Shown here piece by piece: positions 22,131 to 33,688 of a stretch of 64,000 nt of DNA. Numbering within the stretch: position 1 is the first letter of the stretch; each line of letters starts with the position of its first letter. The notes below the pieces were generated by a model that was given only the letters and a program-made list of their open reading frames with translations, had not been told where the DNA came from and did no database searches. Origin of the DNA: Craterostigma plantagineum (Eukaryota > Streptophyta > Magnoliopsida > Lamiales > Linderniaceae). A program made the translations under genes and the position numbers. The DNA lies in assembly GCA_027422505.1 (NCBI GenBank), contig JAPQWV010001553.1:18266-82265 (forward strand), read 5' to 3'.

Positions 22131-25100
22131 ATGGCACAAAACAATGAAATGCTCCCCTTCGCCAGCCTCATCCATATGATAACGATTAAACTCTCCTCCC
22201 AAAATTATCTCTTATGGCGAAGCCAAATTACGCCCATTCTTGCGTGTCAAAACCTCCTTGGTTTTATTGATGGATGCAAATCCGCTCCATCCACCACACA
22301 TATTAATGCGGCTGGCCAATCTGTACCAAATCCAGCCTATGAGACATGGAGAATTCAAGATCAACGACTATTAAGTCTTCTTCTCTCTTCTCTCACCGAA
22401 GAATCCATGGCGGAGGTTATTGGATGTTCGACCTCACGGGCAGTTTGGATTGCGCTCGAAGCTGCTTTTAGCCACAGTTCCAAGTCGCGTGAGTTACGTC
22501 AAAAAGATGACCTACAATTGATGAAAAGGCTCTCAAAGTGTTGCAGAGTATGGCCGTAAATTCAAATCCTTGGGTGATCAGCTTGCAGCCATTGGTCGTC
22601 CTGTAGATGACACCGACAAAGCCCACTGGTTTCTTCGCGGTCTTGGATCTTCCTTTTCAAGTTTCTCAGCCGCTCAAATGGCGTTGACTCCGTTACCTAC
22701 TTTTCGTGATCTCCTATCAAAGGCTGAAAGTTTCTATCTTTTTCAAGAATCTCTTGAACATGCGGGCACTTCTCCGGTAGCTTTTTATAGCCGAAATGAC
22801 TCTCGTGAAAATCACAGATCTGGTGCTATTCCATCGAGTAGGGGTCGAGGCAATCAGAGAACCAATTCCCGTGGTCGAGGTCGTGGAAATTCTAGACGCA
22901 TCCCTCGCTGTCAGATATGTCGCCAAAACGGTCACTATGCCGATACTTGTAATCGACGTTATGCTCATAATCCGTCTGCTAATTTAGCAGAGGCTTTTTC
23001 GGCTGGTTGTTCCATCTCTCAGGGAGAAGCTTCAGATTGGTATCTTGATACTGGCGCATCGGCTCACATGACTCCTGTACTTTCCTCATTGGATACGTCT
23101 CACCCGTACTCTGGTTCTGATCACGTCAGTGTTGGTAACGGTGCTAAACTTTCTATCTCACATATTGGTAAATCACGTCTTACAGATACTATTCAGTTAT
23201 TGGACATCTTAGTAGTGCCGACTCTCACTAAAATTTGCTTTCCATAAGCAAGCTGACATCTGATTTACCTGTTGATGTGTTTTTTACTGATAAGTTCTTT
23301 AACATTCAGAATCGTCACACCAAACAGATTCTCGCAAGCGGCCATCATAAAAATGGATTGTATGTTTTGGAGCGAGCTCAACATGCCTTGATTGCTGATT
23401 TAAAGAATAATAGTTTACGTGCTTCGTTTAAATTATGGCACGCTAGACTTGGACACGTTCCGTCTGATGTTATTTCTTCGTTGAATAAAACAGGACATTT
23501 GAAGGTTACGTCTTTGTTACCTAAACCTTCTTTATGTACTTCCTGTCAACTCGCTAAGAGTAAACGATTGCCTTTTTCTTTAAATGAAAAACGAGCTTCT
23601 CATGCGTTAGAATTGACTCATTGTGATTTATGGGGTCCTGCACCCGCTTGCTCTTCGTCTGTCTACCGTTATTATGTTATCTTTGTGGATGATTATTCAC
23701 GTTTCACATGGTTCTATCCACTTGTCAGCAAGTCTGATTTTTTCGTGAATTTGGTGCAATTCACAAAGCTGGTCGAAAATCAGTTTAATTCAACCATTAA
23801 GAGATTTCAAAGTGATGGTGGTACGGAGTTTACTAATAATTAGGTTCAATCATTTTTCCGAAGCAAAGGAATTCAGCATCTTGTCTCATGTCCTTACACA
23901 CCATCTCAAAATGGACGAGCCGAACGTAAACATCGCTACTGAGACTGGCCTCGCTGTAATGTTTCATGCAAATGCTCCTACATCTCTATGGGTCGAAGCT
24001 TTTTCCACAGCTGTTTACACTATCAATCATTTGCCTTCTTCTGTCTTAAAGGGCATTTCACCATTTGAAACGTTATTTCAGACGCCGCCGAATTACGAAA
24101 GTTTTCATCCACTTGGTTGCAGGGTTTTTCCTTGTCTACGCAATTATGCGGCGAATAAGTTCTCCATTCGTAGTCGGCCGTGTATCTTTATTGGCTACAG
24201 CTCGAGCTATAAGGGTTTTCGATGTCTTGATCCGGTTACTTCCAAGATATATATTACTCGTCACGCTAAATTTGACGAAGTCGTTTATCCTTATTCTGGC
24301 AACACATCAGTTACCGCTATTTCTCAGCTACATGTATCTTGTTTTCTAGAGCCCGTCTGTGGTTCCAAACTATCTGCTACACCATCTAAGCCTGATGCAT
24401 CTGTGGTCTCGAATAATATGGTTGTCCCATGTCCAGTTTGTCCTTCAGTTGCATCGTTGCCAACGCCAGAAGCAGAACACCCTACTCCGTCGTGGCCACC
24501 TTCTATGCCATCACAGTCTTACCATCATCCAGTCATCCAATGATCACACGCTCTAAGATGGGCATTTTTAAACCACGATATATTGTTGTTATCGCCACTA
24601 CTCCTCTTCATCAAGCGCTTATGGCCTCTACTGAACCTCGTGGTTTCAAATCTGCAGCCAAGCATTCGCATTGGCTGGCTGCTATGAATGATGAAATGCT
24701 TGCGCTACGGCAAAATCTCACATGGGATCTTGTGCCCCGTCCATCAGGCGTTAATATTGTTGCTCTAAATGGGTTTTTCGCACTAAGTATAACTCTGATG
24801 GTTCCGTTGAACGTCACAAGGCTCGCTTGGTTGCCCAGGGGTTTACTCAAGTCCCTGGTTTTGATTTCTCGCACACGTTCAGCCCCATCGTCAAGGCTGC
24901 TACGGTCCGAGTTGTTCTTTCTCTCGCCGTCATGCATAATTGGCCACTTCATCAGCTGGATGTCAAAAATGCCTTTTTAAATGGCGCTCTTACCAAGCCT
25001 GTATACATGAAGCAACCACCGGGCTATATTGATCCTCGTTTTCCGACGCATGTTTGTCGTCTTAAGAAGGCTCTTTATGGCTTGAAACAAGCTCCGCGCG

Positions 25101-26188
25101 CATGGTTTCAAAGGTTTAGTGAGTTTCTCATCAGCCTTGGTTTTATATGCAGTCGAGCAGATACTTCACTCTTTATTTTTAGTCGTGCCTCTAATATTAT
25201 ATATCTCCTGGTATACGTCGACGACATTATTCTCACTGGAAATAACTCGACTCTTATAGCTAAGTTCATATCTCGGATACATCTGGAGTTTGCACGACTA
25301 GCGGAATCTTATAGTTTGCAAGATCTGGGAAGACTTAATTATTTCTTAGGGCTCGAAATTGATTACACGACTAGCGGACTCTTTCTCAGCCTGACCAAAT
25401 ATGCTAATGAAATTCTTAAACGATCTCAGCTCATCGAGTGTAAGCCTGTTTCGACTCCTCTTGCCGCTGGCCAGGTTCTGACAAGTGATGGAACCCCTTA
25501 TTCAGATCCAACACATCATCGTTCCTTGGTGGGAGCTCTTCAATACTTGACAATTACCCGTCCTGATCTATCGTTTGCAGTTAACCTTGTCAGCCAATTT
25601 TTACAATCTCCAACGATTGACCACTATCAAGCTGTTAAACGTATTCTTCGTTACGTCAAAGGCACACTCAACTATGGCTTATCATTCAGTCGTGGATCAC
25701 CTTGTACGTTGCTTGGTTACTCTGATGCCGATTGGGGTCGGTGCCCTGAGACCCGTCGTTCCACTTACGGGTATTCTATCTTTCTTGGTGGTAACCTTGT
25801 GTCATGGAGTGCTATGAAGCAGCCCACTGTCTCACGCTCTAGCTGTGAATCCGAGTATCGTGCTTTAGCTTATGCTGCATCTGAAGTTGTATGGTTAACT
25901 AATCTACTCAAAGAGTTGCACATATCTATCTCTGGACCACCAGTTCTACTTTGTGACAACAATAGTGCCATTTTTCTTAGCCAGAATCCCATCGCTCACA
26001 AACGTGCGAAGCATATTGACATGACTACCACTTCATTCGTGAACTTGTTTTCTCTGGTCGGCTTCTTACAAAATTCATCTCATCTAACCTTCAGATTGCC
26101 GATATCTTCACCAAAGGTCTTGCTCGCCCACTTTATGAGTTCTTTCGATCCAAGCTACGAGTGGCCCCATGACCCACGTCTTGCTTGA
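22131..26188 (+). pseudogene. Copia gag-pol polyprotein, frameshifted
   Basis: Gag starts MAQNNEMLPFASL at 22131, 68 bases after the LTR, and holds the YLLWRSQ and AVWIALE phrases of copia Gag. A frameshift occurs near 22550. The CCHC knuckle CQICRQNGHYADTC (about 22910) and protease DWYLDTGASAHM (about 23035) follow. Integrase shows WHARLGH with CTSCQLAKSKR, then DLWGP and FQSDGGTEF, with a stop after TNN at 23841. Reverse transcriptase shows FLNGAL, LYGLKQAPRAWF and the intact LVYVDDIILTG (about 25215). RNase H shows YSDADWGRCPETRRS and CDNNSAIF. A late shift near 26020 garbles the C-terminus. It needs at least four frame changes. Confidence 0.92.
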
Positions 26189-26194
26189 AGGGGG

Positions 26195-26378
26195 TGATGA
26201 CGGATAATATCAATCCCTTAATTATCTCCTCATTTAATCTCATTATTTACTTTGATTGATCTCTTCCTATGTTTCAGTGATTGTAATTATATTTTCCTAG
26301 TATTTCTCATATGTAACTCTTATATATTGAAGTGATAATACAATATATCTTTTGAGGAACATATTCTAAACCCTATCA
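26195..26378 (+). repeat. 3' LTR of the 4.5-kb copia element
   Basis: Starts tgatgacgg directly after the purine tract (26187-26194) and ends ccctatca. It is colinear with the 5' LTR without indels. Confidence 0.93.
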
Positions 26379-27239
26379 AGTAGGTACACTAACAGGAAGT
26401 AAATTAGTACATAATATATATAAAAATAGTACCTCAGAACAAATATGTGAAACCAAGCAGAACTGTAGGACCCCAGTCCCCGCGAACTAGGTCGGCCAAT
26501 GAATTATGTCTATGACTTACGTGATCTGGTGTTAATTACATATGCTCTTGTGATGTTATGAATTTTATGCCGTGAATGTTACACGAATTATGTGTAATTA
26601 CTAGCAAAGATTTTGTGCTCATCGTGGCCCCTAAGTTGGGAAGGATAATTTTCGAAAATACCAAGGGAAGTGATTAACAATAGTCACATGATAGTTGGGC
26701 TTGGAATTGAACAAGTATTGGGCTATAATTTAATAATGGGCCCAAATGTGCAAGAAATCAACTTAGGAGACAAGTTCCCCCAAAATAAGAAAACCCACGC
26801 CACCTTGTGCCTTATCTACCATGAGCTAAGGAAAATATCCAACAAAAAAAAAAAAAAAACAATTCAAAACACTTTAATCCCCAAAAGAAAACCAACGAAG
26901 CAAGAAAGAAAGCAAGAAAAAGGAGAAGAGAATGAGCCGAGAAGATTGAGCACAAAGAATTTCCCAACTAGTTCAAGCATCGAAGTTGGTAAGTAAAACA
27001 TCCTCTTTAAGCTTTTAATTCTCTACCTTAGGTGTAGTTGAGGGTATTAATGGCGTTAAATGCAAGTGGTTGGAGAAAACCACGAGAAACCCTAAATACC
27101 GAACTTAGGGTCGCAATAAGGGTTTCGGTATGAGCAAATATGGAGTTGGGAGTTTAGTAGGTGATTTAGAACTTATAATTTAGGGTAGAACAAGCTACGA
27201 AGCAAGGCTGTGGAATGATGAACGACGAAGAATTGAAGA

Positions 27240-28240
27240 TGATGATAAAAGTCGAAGTATAATGTCGAGTCTTGTTGAGTCATGTCGACATTTTCTTCAA
27301 AATGTCGAAATGCAATGTCTAGGTAAGATAGCTAAAAATGTGGAGCTAAATGTCAACAATAATGTCGAGATGTTTAATGATAAATATCGAAACCCTTTAG
27401 CCAAATGTCGAAATCTACTAGCCGGATAAATGTCGAAAGGTTAGATGAGATGTCGACGTAATATATGTCGAGATTTATTAAATGTCGAGTTCATACATAA
27501 AATATCGAGACCCAAGATAAAAATGTCGAAATGTTAGAAATAATGTCGAGGTCTTTACATTCATAATATCGAGATCTTTAAATCATTTAAATGTCGAGTC
27601 CATACACAAAATGTCGAGACCTCATAACTGGATAAATGTCGAATGATAGGTACAATGTCGAGTTAGATACCGAGATTTACTAAATGTCGAGCTTACCTAT
27701 CGAGATTTTCCTCAATAGTGATATCGAGATTTCTTTACAAGCTATGCCGAGATCTTTACATATCATATATCGACATTTAGAAATGTCGAGTCCTTCTATT
27801 TGGAAAGACATGTCGAGCTAGAGGGAGATGCCGAGAACCAAAGAAAAATGTCGAGACCTAATTTCCCATGCAACCCGAGATTTATCAAATGTCGAATGGC
27901 AATGTCGAAGCCCTTATGCACCTCGACATTTAACTTCTTCATATCGACATCTTTGTTATACCCACCTCCCGACATCTTAATTATGATATTAAATTTTATC
28001 TCGACATTAGTACATTATAGGTAATCTCGAGAACATATATCGAGATCTTTGTAGAATGTAAATGTCGAACCCTTATATTATGTCGAAACCTTTTAATATG
28101 ATGTCGAGATTTAACATGAAATGTCGAGATCTTTAAATAGTCCAAAATGTCGAATTCTTACACATACAATGTCGAGATTTATGATGAACTCATGTCGACA
28201 TTTTCAGTTCAAAATGTCGAAGCTAGGAAAAATATCGAGA
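27240..28240. repeat. Dispersed TGTCGA/TATCGA motif array
   Basis: Over about 1 kb the words aatgtcgag, aatgtcgaa and atatcgaga recur irregularly, roughly 30 times as GTCGA and 8-9 times as TATCGA, mostly in one orientation with a few ctcgacatt in the other. Spacing varies from about 15 to 50 bases and the sequence between is unique and AT-rich. No frame is conserved. Confidence 0.85.
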
Positions 28241-28749
28241 TCTTTACATACACTATTAAGGAAAATATTCCAACACTTTTCAAGTACATAGATAACCAAT
28301 ATTTTAGAAAATGTACTGACATAATAATTTTATGATTAAGGTCGAAAATTAGGAATTTCGCCGAACCAGTAGCGGTTAATCTACGGATTCCAGGTAAGTA
28401 GAAATTCAACTACGACACGTAACTTGCCTGCGTTCTGAACTATGTTCTCGTGTATTTTATGTGAAATATGCATGTTACGACATGATTTAATTTTACGTAT
28501 GATGGCATGGTTTGCATATGTACATGAACATAGCATGAGCACTTGCATGCATGCGTAGTACGTAAGGCGCGAGGTATGAGCGTGCATAAAATCGCCTGTG
28601 TGCGATGTATACTCACCGATATTGGTGTTGGTGTCGACTCGAATGAAGAGTCACGGCTACCCCTATGTGGCCATGGCGAATGAAGCCATAAGGCTTGTAT
28701 AAGAGGCTGGGGGAATACCCCGTATGCGGGAGATGCAACCTGGAGAAGG

Positions 28750-28935
28750 CGGCCCGGGGCACCCGCTGAGTAAGGGAAGATTCCTGCGGGTGACCTTCTA
28801 GTGCGTAAAGCACTAACCGGGAGGGAAGATTCCTTCGGGTGACCTCCGCGGTTAGTGGCCCCGGTGTTGGCTACCAGTGAGAAGCGTCCGCGTGGAGGCC
28901 ACACTGAGTAAGGGAAGATTCCTTCGGGTGACCTT
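28750..28935. repeat. gggaagattccttcgggtgacc repeats in the LTR
   Basis: Three copies of gagtaagggaagattcc followed by gggtgacct occur at about 28770, 28822 and 28907, the last two separated by a longer spacer. A similarly placed tandem repeat with another sequence is present in the LTR at 61310-64000. Confidence 0.75.
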
Positions 28936-29317
28936 CTAGTGTGAGAACCCCCACAGATGAGATCTCTATGAAATGGCGCATAGAGGGATAGAGAGCCGAG
29001 GGCCCGTACGAAGTAAGAATATAAGAAAATAAGTATGAGTCAGAAAAAGGACAAGAAAATGAGAAGGAGAGTATGAGCATTAGAAAACGACGACGTGGAT
29101 TGTCGATCGTTAGGACATGTGCATACATGCATAATTTCCGCTTACTGAGCCTCGGTGGCTCATTGTTTATTTACGTGTTGTAGGTACAGACGATCACGGT
29201 ACGTGATCCGAACTTTATGCGAGGCCAGTCTTTTGAAGCTATCCGGCTGCTTTTGAGGTGGGAGTGTGTGTATGGATGACGACCTGTGAAGGCCGGGCGC
29301 ATAGGGAGCTTTTGGCT

Positions 29318-29341
29318 GCACACACACACACACACACACAC
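29318..29341. repeat. (CA)n microsatellite
   Basis: An uninterrupted CA dinucleotide run of about 12 units near the LTR 3' end. A minus-strand frame (29160-29427) reads it as alternating Cys-Val and is not a gene. Confidence 0.9.
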
Positions 29342-29540
29342 TTGTATATCGTGTGGTTAGGGATACGATGGAACGTAGATGAGTTACGAACATTCTTTTG
29401 ACATGTGTATAGTAATTCCGCACGCAAAGTTTAAGATGAAAAATTTTATTCTCATTTTTACACTATCGCTCTACATCAAAGCATTAGATATTTAATATTA
29501 GAACGGAATTACGAGAGTGGGACGACGGGTCGTGTCAGAG

Positions 29541-29552
29541 TGGTATCAGAGC
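29541..29552 (+). other. Primer-binding site of the Tekay-type element
   Basis: tggtatcagagc matches the 3' end complement of initiator-Met tRNA and starts three bases after the LTR end. It defines this LTR as a 5' LTR on the plus strand. Confidence 0.9.
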
Positions 29553-29692
29553 TTCGGTCACAGGTCCTGCAGACTATCCATACACACAAACTCAAAAGCG
29601 CGGAAGCGGCCTTGCTTGTAAGTACGATGTTATGTGAATTACTTGTGTGGTTTAATTTATTGGCCTTAGGAATTGTCAAGGTAGGTTGAAAA

Positions 29693-30202
29693 ATGGTAAG
29701 ACTTAGAGGCGAAGGAAGTAGAGAATCTGACCAAGGTAGGGATACCAACAACCCTCCTGATAGCCGGGATGCTACCATCCTGCAATTAACGGAGTTGGTC
29801 CGACAGCAGTCGGCCCAAATCCAACAGCTGATCCAACAGCAAAATGCTGGTGGGCAATCAGCCAACCTACCTCCCCCACCCGAACGAATTGAGATGATCG
29901 GGGAGAGGTTCAGGAAGCTAAATCCTCCACAGTTTGAGGATGCTGAAGACCCCACATCCGCCGAGGATTGGCTAAGGACGCTGGAGAACATGTTCCAGCA
30001 TAGCCGCACACCCGAGGCGGAGAAGGTCATGTGCGCTGCCTACCTACTGAGGGGGAGCGCTGGGCACTGGTGGGACACCGTCTCAGCCATCGAAAACCCT
30101 CTGACGATGAGCTGGGATCTGTTCAAGGAAATCTTCCGAGGAAAGTATTACACCGCCCCAGTCAGAGCCCAAAGGATGAACGAGTTCATCAACCTCCGCC
30201 AG
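29693..30202 (+). pseudogene. Gypsy Gag N-terminal part, truncated
   Basis: The frame begins MVRLRGEGSRESDQG, then a Gln-rich coiled stretch (QLTELVRQQSAQIQQLIQQQ) and the retrotransposon Gag domain: FRKLNPPQFEDAEDPTSAED, WLRTLENMF, AAYLLRGSAGHWWD and KYYTAPVRAQRMNEFINLRQ. In this family Gag forms the virus-like particle shell. About 170 residues are homologous. The frame then runs on as IAWNMSFHIS into antisense HD-Zip sequence, which is not Gag. The CCHC knuckle and all of pol are missing. No internal stop is present up to the break. Confidence 0.85.
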
Positions 30203-31679
30203 ATAGCATGGAACATGTCCTTCCACATATCCTTAGGAGACAAATAAATCACATGAACTTTCCATTTTAACAAAAAAAACAAACGAGAAAATGAAGGCAA
30301 AAAATAATAATTTTGAAGTGCTTCAATGTATATAGACAAAAATATATACATTATTACCGTATCAAGAAAAACCTTGAACAAATCTGCACCAGGAATAGCA
30401 ACTTGAACGGAGTCATTGGAAGACTCAATGTTAACATTGGGGGACGACTTGATAGGACTCGATGATGATGTCATCTGAGGAAATAGCTTGTCGTAAGTAT
30501 CGCGATTAAGCATGCATCTTCCATCTTCTGTGTCAGTCCACACGGGCTCCTTGGTGCTCAGAAGCTCGACGAGCTCATTCATCGCAGCATTGGCTATTTC
30601 AATAAGGTTTTTTTCGTCCAATTCTTCCAAAACTATGCTCATCACCTCATGCTGCCGAGGAGGTTCTTTAGGCGCTTTGCCACCGCTCATTTCAGTTCCA
30701 GCGACCAAGTTGGATGACTTTTTCATCTGAAGTAAACAACCAAAAGAGTACAAAGGAAAAGGGGATATTAGGGTTTCATTCTTCTTTATATAAAACACAC
30801 AATTGTGTTCATATCACCTGCTCTTTCAGCTTTGCATTTTCCATCTTCAGAGCTTCCACCTCGTCGTCCCTGCACTTAATAGCCTCTTGCAGTTCAAGAT
30901 TCTTCTCAACGAGCTCGTCCTTTTCGGCTTGGAGCTTGTATGTATTGGTCTCTTCCTTCTCCTCATCAGCCTGAGTAGTATGTGAATATTATTATAAATG
31001 TGAGTATGAGTCATATTCATTAACGAGCAAGACTAATAAAAAAGTCATGCTCATTAACTAGTAGTAAATAGAACCTTCTTTTGAGCGCTATTTTTTTCTT
31101 GGAACCAAAACTCCAGCTGGTCAGGATCAAGGCCAAGTTCCCTGCTCAATTCGTTCCTTTGCTCCTCGTTCGGATTCGAGCATTCCATGAAGTACCTATA
31201 CATACGTAAATATAGATAAATTTCTTATATATGTTGCCTACATATATATAAGTTGACATCATGTGCTTCATTCTGTTTAAGTGCTAAGACCATCAAAGAG
31301 GAGTTCTGATGACTCAACACAGCAAATAAATGTACTAATAAGGAAACTTTGGATTATAAACGACTGACGGTTCCCGCGGAAAACATTAAACGCTTCAATC
31401 CAGTCGTAAATAGAAAGTGAAAACGGCTTACATTCGATACCTGTTTACCGCGAAAATTTAAAAACGAAGCTCATCATAAAATTTGAAGTTATAAAACGAA
31501 AAAAATAAAAAGAAGAGATATCATGGAAATGTAGTATCATCGAACTGTTTTTAATCAAATCAGTACGATTGAAGGCGTTGGATCTGTTCAATGGTGTGTT
31601 GTTGAGGTTGCCTCTTTCTCTGTCGAAGTTGAGACCTTTCCATGTCACCTGATGCATTTCCAGTGTTTTCTGTGTCCAT
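30202..31679 (-). pseudogene. HD-Zip IV homeobox transcription factor, 5' part, truncated
   Basis: I read five exons on the minus strand: 31679-31567, 31195-31075, 30970-30818, 30726-30358, and 30231 to the break at about 30202. All introns have GT-AG ends and the coding phase is kept. The product starts MDTENTGNASGDMERSQ. The homeodomain spans exons 1-2 (RKRQPQQHTIEQIQRLQ, then NELSRELGLDPDQLEFWFQ). A leucine-zipper-like coiled coil follows in exon 3 (EKDELVEKNLELQEAIKC). Exon 4 has the pre-START phrase AMNELVELLSTKEPVWTD; exon 5 starts the START core (DMWKDMFHAI). HD-Zip IV proteins are usually 700-800 residues nuclear regulators of epidermal genes; only about 260 remain. The recognition helix reads WFQEKN instead of WFQNRR, so the invariant Asn and key Arg are lost. 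The 3' end is replaced by retroelement gag. Confidence 0.82.
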
Positions 31680-32435
31680 CTTAGCCTGGAAAAAAATGAA
31701 TTAAAAGATTCGTGAAGGTATTAAATAATCAATTAGATGAGAACTACATTATATATGAAGCAAAATATGGATGGTGAAAGCATTACTTCACTTGAACTTC
31801 AGAACTCAAGAATAGAGAAGATAGGTAATTTGATACCATGAGACATGTACACATGCATTATATATATAGGCAAATGATACATCTCCATTTATATTTTATT
31901 GCAAATGATCTGTCAATTTGCTTGTTTCTATTCGATAGACATGGAGCTCAAGATTCTTTGTTCTAAGGTTCGGAATGAAACAATAAAGATCATATCAGCG
32001 CTAATAAATATTGTGAGCTCTTGCTTGTACGTGGTCGTTAGCAGGAGATCGATCTCTTATTTTTGGATTATTGAATTGTATTATAGCTGGATATGGCCAA
32101 TTATTATTACGATATCAGTTCAATGATGAACATCCTCGATGATCCATTAACATTGATTTTGCATTAATTTTAATGAGCTACGAGTGATTTATGCAATCTT
32201 AGAAACAAGATTTACTTTCACCTGTTATAAAGAAAATATAATGTGGCCAATTATTATTACGGCATCAGTTCAATGATGAAAATCCGTGATGATCAATTAA
32301 CAAGGATTTGCATTACTTTTAATGAGCTACGGGCGATTCATGCAATCTTAGATACTGGATTTACGTCAACCCAATTGACAAAAAAAATATATAATAATGC
32401 TCGGAATGAGGTGGAGAGTCATGCAATCATTGGTT
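31680..32435. other. Upstream of the HD-Zip fragment, with a 150-bp direct duplication
   Basis: The first part would hold the promoter and 5' leader of the HD-Zip gene; an AT-rich tatatatata lies at about 31860 but no element is compelling. From 32094 to about 32390 a unit starting tggccaattattattacg is present twice (32094 and 32244), with a period of 150 bases and moderate divergence. No protein-like frame is seen. Confidence 0.6.
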
Positions 32436-32630
32436 CAGGGCCGATTTTTTCATTTTGTGTGGCCTTGGACCCTTTGGCCCTAATGTGGCCTTATTAGAAA
32501 ATTTCTGACATGCTAACAATTTTTTGGGCCCTTATATTCCTCTAATTTTTTTTGTGGCCCTATATTACACTGGACCGGATTTGTGGCTCTATGTTGTAGG
32601 CCTACTTACAAAAGTCCAAATCCGGCCCCG
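32436..32630. mobile_element. hAT-type MITE, 195 bp
   Basis: Left terminus CAGGGCCGATTTTT; right terminus, read in reverse complement, CGGGGCCGGATTT. The flanks are a perfect 8-bp duplication, cattggtt, at 32428-32435 and 32631-32638, the size made by hAT transposases. It has no coding sequence. Confidence 0.85.
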
Positions 32631-32776
32631 CATTGGTTTCAAATAGAGCTGAAAATTTGTGTCGAAGCCCATCGGCGGCCCAAAAAATAGAGCATGGGCC
32701 CAAAAAACTACAAATCTTGGCCCGTTAGCGCGACGGGCTGGCCCTATCCATTATGCTATGGTTTGGGCCCAAGCCA

Positions 32777-33413
32777 TGTTTTTAAAAAAGCGGATTTTGT
32801 AGCGCGCTATAATGCGGAACAACGTTAAACGCAAATAAATATCTATTAGTCCTGAATAGTGCAAGTATTTTTAGTAAAAGCGCAATAGCGTGAGAAACAG
32901 CGTAACTAGTGCGATAAATTGTGCATACAACGTATCATGCTATTTTTTTCTTTTTACGTCATAAGCTATCATTATACTTAATTGACTATGAACTTATATC
33001 ACACACTCTGATGGTGAGAGTAATACTCAAGGGCAAGCGAACATTTCTCCAATTATCTCGTCAAGATAGGTAAACATTTCTTTAATTCACTCGTCAAGAT
33101 AGGCATTGAATTGTCCATCACTATCATATCAAATATAATTTAATGACATCGATTGTTTTTGCATTTGGAGTCAATAGTTCATGTCTTTGAGTTGTTGTGA
33201 CAATTAATATCTAAATATTATTTTCTAGATTAATGTTTATTTTGTATGATTAAAGACTATTTCAATGTGATTGTTTGCTTGTGATTATATATTATATATA
33301 TTTTTTGATTAAAAGTATCTGCCCAAAAAGCTCACGCGATATGTTACGCTTTTTACGCTACGCGCTATCAACACTAAATCACGACACATCACGCAATACA
33401 CTTTTTAAACATT
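32777..33413. mobile_element. Possible TIR element with GCG-rich subterminal repeats
   Basis: The left edge (atgtttttaaaaaagcggattttgtagcgcg) and right edge, read in reverse (atgtttaaaaagtgtattgcgtg), are similar. Both flanks hold scattered gcgcta, tagcgcg, agcgtaa and acgctac words, while the core is AT-rich and non-coding. I could not find a convincing target duplication. hAT-like is the most likely class. Confidence 0.4.
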
Positions 33414-33688
33414 AGGCCTAAGAATATTTTATGTTCTTGGAGTGGAGCTACAATCTTTATGTTCTCCCACTGCGTATCAAGTGTCATCGCCCTCCTTAAA
33501 GGCCCACTTGAATCTCGAGAAGATGGGGAGTTCTTCAATGTCTCGATTTGTAGTCCTCTTTGTCCTCAATTACGTCGTCGTCGATGAGGAAGAGGTCAGT
33601 GGACACCTACCCTACAATGAATCGCACATTTGAAAGTCTTGCTCGGACGGCCTATTTGAACTCCAGCAGGGCGCGCCGTTGCTTCTTA
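33414..33688. other. Short unique segment left of the CACTA element
   Basis: A 63-residue plus-strand frame (33442-33633, MELQSLCSPTAYQVSS) covers most of it. I do not recognise it and see no homologous motif. It could be a fragment of a gene exon or chance. The last three bases, tta, are the CACTA target duplication. Confidence 0.35.

Larger units (their letters stand above)
21880..26378 (+). mobile_element. Ty1/copia retrotransposon, 4.5 kb, Ale/Retrofit-like
   Basis: Two 184-bp LTRs (21880-22063 and 26195-26378) differ at six positions by eye. Perfect TSD agtag at 21875-21879 and 26379-26383. Primer site tggtatcagcc starts at 22064 and the purine tract gaaggggg ends at 26194. Pol order is protease, integrase, reverse transcriptase, RNase H, which is copia. 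Small size, short LTRs and the phrase MITRSKMGIFKP at the integrase-RT boundary suggest the Ale/Retrofit lineage. Frameshifts and stops make it non-autonomous. Confidence 0.95.
26464..29537 (+). repeat. Tekay-type LTR, 3.07 kb
   Basis: Regions in order: a start with accccagtcccc; an A-rich leader (26840-26990) ending in a possible splice donor, gttggtaagt; the TCGA motif array (27240-28240); the aggtaagtag...cgacacgtaa block (28390); repeated gggaagattcctt(c/g)gggtgacctt blocks (28760-28935); cttactgagcctcggtggctcattgtt...acgtgttgtaggtac (29145-29185), a segment typical of Tekay/Del LTR ends; and a CA microsatellite. The 5-bp sequence before it is agaac, with no partner to compare. Confidence 0.8.
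26464..30202 (+). mobile_element. Truncated Tekay/Del-type gypsy element: 5' LTR, primer site and partial gag
   Basis: A 3.07-kb LTR (26464-29537) begins tgtaggaccccagtcccc and ends cgtgtca. It is followed after three bases by tggtatcagagc (29541-29552), the initiator-Met primer site, and a Gag frame from 29693. Sequence stops being Gag after INLRQ at about 30202, where a host gene fragment begins. No pol and no second LTR were found. The long LTR, its opening words and the gag type point to the Tekay/Del chromoviruses. Two related LTR starts occur at 59764 and 61310. Confidence 0.85.

Noticed and set aside
27240..28240. CRISPR-like or satellite array of TGTCGA words
   Set aside because: The repeated word is too short and the spacing too irregular for CRISPR; it sits between recognisable parts of an LTR.
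29160..29427. Cys-Val-rich frames
   Set aside because: By-product of the CA microsatellite.
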